Below, in pieces: positions 32,662 to 37,452 of a stretch of DNA of 37,452 nt. The DNA is from Capillimicrobium sp035565675 (GTDB lineage: Bacteria; Actinomycetota; Thermoleophilia; Solirubrobacterales; Solirubrobacteraceae). The notes beneath the pieces were generated by a model. The model worked only from the letters and a program-made list of their open reading frames with translations. It made no database searches and was not told where the DNA came from. Location of the stretch: positions 1 to 37,452 of the forward strand of contig DATMSA010000040.1 of the NCBI GenBank assembly GCA_035565675.1, in the 5' to 3' direction. The position numbers were made by a program, and so were the translations under genes. Every line of letters starts with the position of its first letter. The stretch's first letter is position 1.

Positions 32662-34557
32662 ATGCCCGCCCTGCGATCCCGCACCGTCACCCATGGACGC
32701 AACATGGCCGGCGCCCGCGCCCTCCTGCGCGCGGCCGGCGTGGAGCGTGAGGACTTCGGCAAGCCGATCGTCGCCGTCGCGAACTCGTACACGCAGTTCG
32801 TGCCCGGCCACACCCACCTCAAGCCGGTCGGCGAGATCGTCGCCGAGGCGATCAAGGAGGCGGGCGGCATCCCGCGCGAGTTCAACACGATCGCCGTCGA
32901 CGACGGCATCGCCATGGGCCACGGCGGGATGCTCTACTCGCTGCCGTCGCGCGACCTCATCGCCGACAGCGTCGAGTACATGGCCAACGCGCACTGCGCC
33001 GACGCGCTCGTGTGCATCTCCAACTGCGACAAGATCACGCCGGGGATGCTCAACGCCGCGCTGCGGCTGAACATCCCGACCGTGTTCGTCTCCGGCGGGC
33101 CGATGGAGGGCGGCACGGCGGTGCTCGTCGACGGCACCGTGCGCAAGCGCATCAACCTCATCACCGCGATCGCCGACGCCGTCGCCGACGAGGTCTCCGA
33201 CGAGGACATCGCGATCATCGAGGAGCACGCCTGCCCCACCTGCGGCTCGTGCTCGGGCATGTTCACCGCCAACTCGATGAACTGCCTGACGGAGGCGCTC
33301 GGCCTGGCCCTGCCCGGCAACGGCTCCGTCCTGGCCACGCACACCGCGCGCAAGGAGCTCTACGAGGCGGCGGGCCGCACGGTCGTCGAGATCGCCCACC
33401 GCTGGTACGACGGGGACGACGCGTCGGTGCTGCCGCGCTCGATCGCGACGCGAGCCGCGTTCGAGAACGCGATGGCGCTCGACGTCGCCATGGGCGGCTC
33501 GACGAACACCGTGCTGCACATCCTCGCCGCCGCGCAGGAGGCCGAGATCGAGTTCACGATGGCCGACATCGACGCGGTCTCGCGGCGCGTGCCGTGCCTG
33601 TGCAAGGTCGCCCCGAACGGCACCTACCTGATGGAGGACGTCCATCGCGCCGGCGGCATCCCCGCGATCCTCGGCGAGCTGTGGCGCGGCGGCCTGCTCA
33701 ACGAGGACGTGACCACCGTCCACGCCCCGACCGTCGAGGCGTGGCTTGGCGAGTGGGACGTCCGCGGCCCCAGGCCGTCGGAGCGCGCGCTGGAGCTGTT
33801 CCACGCCGCGCCCGGCTGCCGGCGCTCGGCCGAGGCGTTCTCGCAGTCGGAGCGGTGGGAGTCGCTGGACCTCGACGCCGCCGACGGCTGCATCCGCGAC
33901 GTCGCCCACGCCCACTCGACCGACGGCGGCCTGGCGATCCTGTACGGCAACCTCGCCGTGCGCGGCTGCGTCGTCAAGACCGCGGGCGTCGACGAGTCGA
34001 TCCTCACGTTCCGCGGGCCCGCCGTCGTGCTCGAGTCCCAGGAGGACGCGGTCGACGCGATCCTGTCCGGGCGCGTCAAGGAGGGCGACGTCGTCGTCAT
34101 CCGCTACGAGGGCCCACGCGGCGGCCCCGGCATGCAGGAGATGCTCTACCCCACCTCGTACCTGAAGGGCCGCGGCCTGGGGAAGGCGTGCGCGCTCATC
34201 ACCGACGGGCGCTTCTCCGGCGGCACCTCGGGCCTGTCGATCGGGCACGTGTCGCCCGAGGCGGCGGCCGGCGGCGCGATCGCGCTCGTCGAGGACGGCG
34301 ACCCGATCGACATCGACATCCCCAACCGGCGCATCACGCTCGACGTGCCCGAGGAGGAGCTGGCCGAGCGGCGCGAGCGCCTCGAGGCCGAGGGCGGCTA
34401 CGTGCCCGCCGCGCGCGACCGGGTCGTCTCCCCCGCGCTGCGCGCGTACGCGGCGATGGCGACGTCGGCCGACACCGGCGCGGTCCGCGACGTCAACGCG
34501 GTCGAGCGCGCGGTCGCGGCGGCCGCGCAGGCGCGCGAGGGCTCGCTCTCCGGGTAG
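32662..34557 (+). CDS. ilvD: Dihydroxy-acid dehydratase
   Basis: A 631-residue IlvD/Edd-family dehydratase. Cluster cysteines lie in CISNCDKITPGM and HACPTCGSCSGM, and the family blocks GGPMEGG, AMGGSTNTVLHILAAA, CKVAPNG, EGPRGGPGMQEMLYPT and ITDGRFSGGTSGLSIGHVSPEAA are intact. It converts 2,3-dihydroxyisovalerate and its homologue to the keto acids in valine, leucine and isoleucine synthesis. The ATG at 32662 is the best start for the expected N-terminus ALRSRTVTHGRNMAGARALLRAAGV. There is no other branched-chain gene nearby, and a TetR gene is divergent from it, which is unusual for ilvD. A sugar-acid dehydratase role cannot be fully ruled out, but the motif set favours IlvD. Confidence 0.92.
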   Translation: MPALRSRTVTHGRNMAGARALLRAAGVEREDFGKPIVAVANSYTQFVPGHTHLKPVGEIVAEAIKEAGGIPREFNTIAVDDGIAMGHGGMLYSLPSRDLIADSVEYMANAHCADALVCISNCDKITPGMLNAALRLNIPTVFVSGGPMEGGTAVLVDGTVRKRINLITAIADAVADEVSDEDIAIIEEHACPTCGSCSGMFTANSMNCLTEALGLALPGNGSVLATHTARKELYEAAGRTVVEIAHRWYDGDDASVLPRSIATRAAFENAMALDVAMGGSTNTVLHILAAAQEAEIEFTMADIDAVSRRVPCLCKVAPNGTYLMEDVHRAGGIPAILGELWRGGLLNEDVTTVHAPTVEAWLGEWDVRGPRPSERALELFHAAPGCRRSAEAFSQSERWESLDLDAADGCIRDVAHAHSTDGGLAILYGNLAVRGCVVKTAGVDESILTFRGPAVVLESQEDAVDAILSGRVKEGDVVVIRYEGPRGGPGMQEMLYPTSYLKGRGLGKACALITDGRFSGGTSGLSIGHVSPEAAAGGAIALVEDGDPIDIDIPNRRITLDVPEEELAERRERLEAEGGYVPAARDRVVSPALRAYAAMATSADTGAVRDVNAVERAVAAAAQAREGSLSG

Positions 34558-34558
34558 C

Positions 34559-35368
34559 TCAGTCGGGACGCAGCGCGACCGCCGCCTCGGGGGTCGCGAC
34601 CCGGAACGAGAAGCTCTCCTCGAGATACAGGTTGACGGCCTCGCCGTCGTGGCTGTCGTAGCCGACCGACAGATCCTGGCCGGACTCGAACAGGAAGTCA
34701 CCGCCGCGCTGGCTGACCACGACGGCGCCCGTCAGGCCGGGCGCCCACACGAGCGGGCCGTCGACGATCTTCTTGAGGTGGTCGAGCAGCGGGTAGCCGC
34801 CTCGCTCGGACGTCTGGATGACGCCGGTCCACGCCTCGGGGCCGAGCGCGATCCCGTAGGGCCCCTCGATCCCGGCCGACAGCAGCATCTCGACGGCCCG
34901 CGCGACGTGGGCCGGGTAGCGCTCGAAGCCATCGCCGCCGAGCGAGATCGCCGGATGCGTCGAGCTGTCGCAGACGCCCCCGATCCCGGCCGAGGCCAGC
35001 CCGTGGAACACGGCGAGGTTCTCGGCGATCGCGATCCGCTGGGCGGCGGCGTCGAGCGCGTCGAAGTCGACGTCGGCGGCGCCGCGGTCGAGGTCCTCCA
35101 GCTCGGCGCGCGACAGCGAGAACGGAGCGCGCAGCTCGACGAACGGCAGCACGCGCCGCTGACGCGCCCGCACGCCGGCGACGGGCTCGCCGCCGAGCGG
35201 CGCGACGCGCCCGAGGTTGGTCGCCGAGCGCTCCCAGCCGAACGGGCCGTCGAAGTCGACGAGCCTGCGCGCGGCGAGCGCGGGGCGCAGCCGCTCGCGG
35301 GCCTCCTCGTCGATCTGCTCCCAGGCGGCCGAGGTGATCGGGGCGTGCTCGCGCAGAAGGTGGCTCAC
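34559..35368 (-). CDS. Family 1 encapsulin nanocompartment shell protein
   Basis: A 269-residue HK97-fold shell protein (Linocin_M18 family). It aligns by eye with Thermotoga encapsulin along its length: HLLREHAPITSAAWEQIDEEA at the start, RRLVDFDGPFGWERSATNLG, VLPFVELRAPFSLSRAELEDLDRG, and VVVSQRGGDFLFESGQDLSVGYDS near the end. The GTG at 35368 is preferred because AGGA lies 8 bp upstream; the ATG at 35377 is an alternative. The residue matching the Thermotoga flavin-binding Trp87 is Ala89. No DyP peroxidase, ferritin-like or hemerythrin cargo gene is adjacent. It is convergent with ilvD, with one base between the stops. Confidence 0.93.
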   Translation of the reverse strand: MSHLLREHAPITSAAWEQIDEEARERLRPALAARRLVDFDGPFGWERSATNLGRVAPLGGEPVAGVRARQRRVLPFVELRAPFSLSRAELEDLDRGAADVDFDALDAAAQRIAIAENLAVFHGLASAGIGGVCDSSTHPAISLGGDGFERYPAHVARAVEMLLSAGIEGPYGIALGPEAWTGVIQTSERGGYPLLDHLKKIVDGPLVWAPGLTGAVVVSQRGGDFLFESGQDLSVGYDSHDGEAVNLYLEESFSFRVATPEAAVALRPD

Positions 35369-35453
35369 GGCGCGCATCCTACGGTGCGCGGGCACGGCCC
35401 GCGGGTGCCTGCAGGCGCCCGGGTCCCGCGATGGGGTCCTGCCCCCCGCCAAG

Positions 35454-35471
35454 ATCGGCATCGGACCCCAT
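35454..35471. promoter_or_regulatory. 18-bp recurring element, copy 5, with partner inverted repeat
   Basis: ATCGGCATCGGACCCCAT; its reverse strand matches copy 1 at 15 of 18 positions. ATGGGGTC at 35431-35438 and GACCCCAT at 35464-35471 form an 8-bp inverted repeat across 41 bp. It lies between the divergent encapsulin gene (start 35368) and the small gene at 35506, and could serve either or both. Confidence 0.42.
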
Positions 35472-35505
35472 GGTGTCCCGCGCGCGCGGGGCCCAGACTG
35501 TGGCC

Positions 35506-35682
35506 ATGACCCGTCACCGCCCCGATCCCCGCTCTCAGCGCCGCCGCGGCGATCGCGCCGCCTGGGCGGCGATCCTCGTGGCCGCGGTGGCGGGCGCCTG
35601 GCTGATCAGCGCCGGCCACACGGGCGCCGGCTGGGCGCTGCTGGCCGCGGGTGCGGCCGTGGCGCTCGCCCGCGCGCAGTGA
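35506..35682 (+). CDS. Small membrane protein of unknown function
   Basis: A 58-residue protein: a basic N-terminus (MTRHRPDPRSQRRRGDRAA) and two hydrophobic stretches (about 20-36 and 40-55) separated by GHTGAG, which predicts a helical hairpin in the membrane. Resembles in size and layout the small membrane protein at 23728, but no family is recognised. The ribosome site is weak (ACTGTGGCC). Divergent from encapsulin and followed closely by the Gre-like gene. Confidence 0.55.
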   Translation: MTRHRPDPRSQRRRGDRAAWAAILVAAVAGAWLISAGHTGAGWALLAAGAAVALARAQ

Positions 35683-35702
35683 GCGGGGCGGCGCGACGCA
35701 CA

Positions 35703-35720
35703 ATGGTCATCAGGACCCAT
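35703..35720. promoter_or_regulatory. 18-bp recurring element, copy 6 (before the Gre-like gene)
   Basis: ATGGTCATCAGGACCCAT, with GGTC and GACC around five bases (GGTCATCAGGACC), differs from copy 3 at only 2 positions. It ends 17 bp before the preferred start of the Gre-like gene, close for a site bound upstream of a promoter. Confidence 0.42.
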
Positions 35721-35736
35721 GGCCCGGGAGCCGGCG

Positions 35737-36327
35737 ATGACCGACCATCGAGACATGATCTCCGTGCCCCGCCGCGACGGTGACCGTCGCGAGCCATCGA
35801 CCGATTCCGCAACCGCCCCATCCGATGCCTTCGCGCGCCCGGGGCCGGTCCTGACCAGCACCGCCGCCGAGCTGCTGGCCGCGGAGGTCGCGCGCCTGCG
35901 CGGGCTCATGGAGCGCGAGTTCACCGAGCGCCGCCGCGAGGCGGCGTCCGACACCGACGAGGACGCCCGCCTGGCGATCGGCGAGGACGAGCTGGTCGTC
36001 CGTGCCCGCATCGCGGGGCTGGAGTCGCTGCTGCACCAGGCGACCGTGGTCGACCACGATCCCGCGGGCGAGGATGTCGTGGCCCTCGGGTCGCGCGTCA
36101 CGCTCGAGGACGTCGCGTCGGGTCGCACGAGCACCCACGAGATGGTCGCGTGGCACGACGGAGCGGGGGCCGGCGTCGTGTCGGCCGCCTCACCGGTCGG
36201 CCAGGCGATCCTCGGCCGCGCCGCCGGCGAAGAGGTCACCGTCGATCTGCCCGGCGGTCGCTCCCGCCGGCTGCGGATCGCGGCGGTCGAGCCCGTCGAG
36301 CCCGTCGTCGGCGACGTCGCCGGCTGA
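35737..36327 (+). CDS. GreA/GreB family transcription elongation factor-like protein
   Basis: A 196-residue protein. After an unstructured N-terminus of about 40 residues comes a predicted coiled coil (LLAAEVARLRGLMEREFTERRREAASDTDEDARL, then DELVVRARIAGLESLLHQATVVD, about 46-106). A GreA_GreB C-terminal FKBP-like domain follows, with the signature VSAASPVGQAILGRAAGEEVTVDLPGG (about 148-174). The coil tip reads SDTDED, acidic like the GDLKEN tip of E. coli GreA that acts in RNA cleavage by stalled polymerase, but not the same. The ATG at 35737 has GGGAG 6 bp upstream; ATG at 35719 and 35755 are in frame. May act on RNA polymerase but not as standard GreA. Confidence 0.8.
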   Translation: MTDHRDMISVPRRDGDRREPSTDSATAPSDAFARPGPVLTSTAAELLAAEVARLRGLMEREFTERRREAASDTDEDARLAIGEDELVVRARIAGLESLLHQATVVDHDPAGEDVVALGSRVTLEDVASGRTSTHEMVAWHDGAGAGVVSAASPVGQAILGRAAGEEVTVDLPGGRSRRLRIAAVEPVEPVVGDVAG

Positions 36328-36600
36328 GATCGACGGCGCCGGCGCGAACGGCTGCGGGCGCATCCCCAGCAGCGCCAGGTCGCCGAGGAGGTTGCGGGCC
36401 GCGTCGACGAGGTCGTCGTCGCGGCCGGGCGCCCCGTGCAGCTCGAGGACCCAGGTGGCGGCGCCGAGCGGCGCCGCGTCGAGGTGGCGGACGCCGGAGC
36501 CGGCGGCCGTCAGGTCCTCGCGCCGGCGCGACAGCCATTCCTCGAACACCGCCCGCGACATGTCTCGGTGCGTGGTGCAGCGAATGAGGACGAGCGCCAT
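36190..36600 (-). CDS. Hypothetical protein; 3' end overlaps the Gre-like gene antisense
   Basis: A 136-residue open frame starting MALVLIRCTTHRDMSRAVFE. The first about 90 residues (to MRPQPFAPAPS) look like a real soluble protein with mixed helix and strand; the rest is antisense to the end of the Gre-like gene over 138 bp and reads as Asp/Gly/Ala-rich. The natural stop may have been lost, or the gene is a real convergent overlap. No domain recognised. The 18-bp element at 36636-36653 lies 36 bp upstream of the ATG. Confidence 0.55.
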   Translation of the reverse strand: MALVLIRCTTHRDMSRAVFEEWLSRRREDLTAAGSGVRHLDAAPLGAATWVLELHGAPGRDDDLVDAARNLLGDLALLGMRPQPFAPAPSISAGDVADDGLDGLDRRDPQPAGATAGQIDGDLFAGGAAEDRLADR

Positions 36601-36635
36601 GCTCGCGATGGTCGCGCCTCGCGCCTGCCCGCGCC

Positions 36636-36653
36636 ATGGGGTTCGTTCCCCAT
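36636..36653. promoter_or_regulatory. Perfect inverted repeat related to the 18-bp element, copy 7
   Basis: ATGGGG-TTCGTT-CCCCAT has perfect 6-bp arms. It lies between the response-regulator stop (36666) and the hypothetical gene start (36600), i.e. upstream of that gene. It shares the ATGGGG/CCCCAT ends of the other copies, but its centre differs. Confidence 0.4.
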
Positions 36654-36665
36654 CCTGGGGTCGGT

Positions 36666-37325
36666 TCAAGGCTCCACGAGGCCGCGGCGGATCGCGTACC
36701 GGGTGAGCTCGACCCGGTTGCGCATCCCGAGCTTCTCGAGGATGTTCGCGCGGTGGCGGTCGACGGTCTTCTTGCTGATGTAGAGGACCTCGGCGATCTC
36801 CTCGCTCGTGTGGCCCTCGGCGATCAGCTTCAGCACGTCGAGCTCGCGCGGCGTGAGCGGGTCGGTCGGCGTCGCCTCGCCCTGCCGCGCCCGCTCGAGG
36901 TAGTCGCGGATCAGCGCGGCGGCGGCCGACGGGTACAGGAACGGCTCGCCGCGCATCGTCGCCCGGCACGCCTCGACGAACTCCGCGTTGGCCGCCGACT
37001 TCAGCACGTAGCCCGACGCGCCCGACTTCAGCGCCTCGAAGAAGTACTGCTCGTTGTCGTGCATCGACAGCATCAGGATCTTCAGCTCGGGGCGCCGGCG
37101 CGACAGCTCGCGCGCCGCCTGCAGGCCGGTCATCTTCGGCATCGACACGTCGAGCACGGCCAGGTCGATGTCCTCGCGCAGCCCGAGCTGGAGCGCCTCG
37201 GCGCCGTCGGACGCCTCGCACACGACCTCCAGGTCGGGCTCGGCGTCGAGCACCATCCGCAGCCCGCCGCGGACGACCGCATGGTCGTCGGCGAGCAGGA
37301 TGCGGGTCTTCAACGGCACTCCCAT
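36666..37325 (-). CDS. NarL/FixJ-type response regulator
   Basis: A 219-residue two-component response regulator. The receiver domain (about 6-125) has Asp13/Asp14, phosphoacceptor Asp59 (LAVLDVSMP), Ser87 and Lys109. The LuxR-type HTH (about 155-215) reads LTPRELDVLKLIAEGHTSEEIAEVLYISKKTVDRHRANILEKLG. The ATG at 37325 overlaps the kinase stop by one base (TGATG), so the pair is co-translated. It probably binds an inverted repeat as a dimer; the 18-bp element found upstream of several nearby genes is a candidate target (inference). Confidence 0.93.
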   Translation of the reverse strand: MGVPLKTRILLADDHAVVRGGLRMVLDAEPDLEVVCEASDGAEALQLGLREDIDLAVLDVSMPKMTGLQAARELSRRRPELKILMLSMHDNEQYFFEALKSGASGYVLKSAANAEFVEACRATMRGEPFLYPSAAAALIRDYLERARQGEATPTDPLTPRELDVLKLIAEGHTSEEIAEVLYISKKTVDRHRANILEKLGMRNRVELTRYAIRRGLVEP

Positions 37326-37452
37326 CAGGCGCTTCCTCCCGGAACTCGCAGCTCCACCTCGGTCCCCTCGCCCGGCACCGAGCGCAGGGCGAGGCGCCCG
37401 TCGACGAGCATCGCCCGCTCGCGCATGCCGGTGATGCCGGTGCCGCTCTCGA
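37325..37452 (-). CDS. Sensor histidine kinase, C-terminal end (cut by window edge)
   Basis: The last 42 codons of a kinase: GTGITGMRERAMLVDGRLAL then VPGEGTEVELRVP, the G2-box and final strand of a HATPase_c domain of the NarX/DesK (HisKA_3) type. It is joined to the response regulator by a TGATG overlap. Everything upstream, including the sensor part, lies outside the window. Confidence 0.85.
   Translation of the reverse strand, partial: ESGTGITGMRERAMLVDGRLALRSVPGEGTEVELRVPGGSA

Noticed and set aside
34528..34557. C-terminal EGSLSG of IlvD as an encapsulin targeting tail
   Set aside because: It has the GSL core but lacks the hydrophobic residues before it and the basic end, and IlvD is an iron-sulfur housekeeping enzyme. 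The resemblance next to the encapsulin gene is probably chance.
1..37452. Mobile elements, CRISPR arrays, tRNA/rRNA genes, riboswitches
   Set aside because: Looked for transposase or integrase motifs, regularly spaced repeats, tRNA-like ends and conserved RNA motifs; none could be supported. Riboswitch absence is by eye only.

Overview
The window is about 37.5 kb of very GC-rich DNA. Nearly every codon ends in G or C, GTG and TTG starts are common, and neighbouring genes often overlap by 4 bp. It carries an F420-type luciferase-like oxidoreductase, several IclR regulators, an ECF sigma factor with a C-terminal SnoaL-like domain, and an encapsulin. This suggests a high-GC soil actinobacterium, possibly of the Thermoleophilia/Solirubrobacterales type; that rank is inference. 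No rRNA, tRNA, CRISPR array, transposase or phage gene was seen.

Left half (1-22.5 kb): a catabolic island. (a) 756-1, minus: the N-terminal part of a hydantoinase/oxoprolinase, cut by the window edge. (b) 7400-968, minus: a seven-gene operon holding a polar amino-acid ABC transporter (ATPase, permease, binding lipoprotein), the alpha and beta subunits of a heterotrimeric FAD/[2Fe-2S] amino-acid dehydrogenase, a dihydrodipicolinate-synthase-like lyase and the small [2Fe-2S] subunit. (c) 9872-7490, minus: an LLM flavin oxidoreductase and two SDR dehydrogenases, divergent from a two-domain VOC protein at 9988. (d) 19478-11063, minus: a class III aminotransferase, an AcoX-like/NAD-kinase-fold protein, a divergent glycine-decarboxylase-like GcvPA/GcvPB pair, a CRYL1-like 3-hydroxy dehydrogenase, an IclR regulator and an enolase-superfamily enzyme. 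This operon is divergent from a succinate-semialdehyde-type aldehyde dehydrogenase, which is followed by NADP-type glutamate dehydrogenase. Four control regions of this island carry the same 34-bp element (14-bp arm, 6-bp spacer, 14-bp arm). I infer one regulon, probably under the IclR protein at 12172-12984. The transporter, trimeric dehydrogenase, DapA-like lyase and aldehyde dehydrogenase together resemble hydroxyproline-type catabolism. The GcvPAB-like/AcoX-like operon matches no pathway I know and is the best candidate for an undescribed system.

Middle (22.5-30 kb): a short plus-strand run of small genes with a CtaG-like membrane protein, then a minus-strand operon with a nitrate/sulfonate/taurine-type ABC transporter (Tat lipoprotein, two permeases, ATPase) and an ACMSD-like amidohydrolase. 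A second IclR regulator is divergent from this operon, with direct repeats between them.

Right (30-37.5 kb): a DHFR-like reductase divergent from a SigG-type ECF factor, a YqeY-like protein, a TetR regulator divergent from ilvD (dihydroxyacid dehydratase) over an 18-bp perfect palindrome, an encapsulin shell gene with no recognisable cargo gene beside it, small proteins, a Gre-factor-like protein, and a NarL-type response regulator with the end of its histidine kinase. A second recurring element, 18 bp with ATGG...CCAT-like ends, lies in several intergenic regions from 21 kb onward, near the non-catabolic genes. It may be the binding site of a NarL/DosR-type regulator; that is inference.
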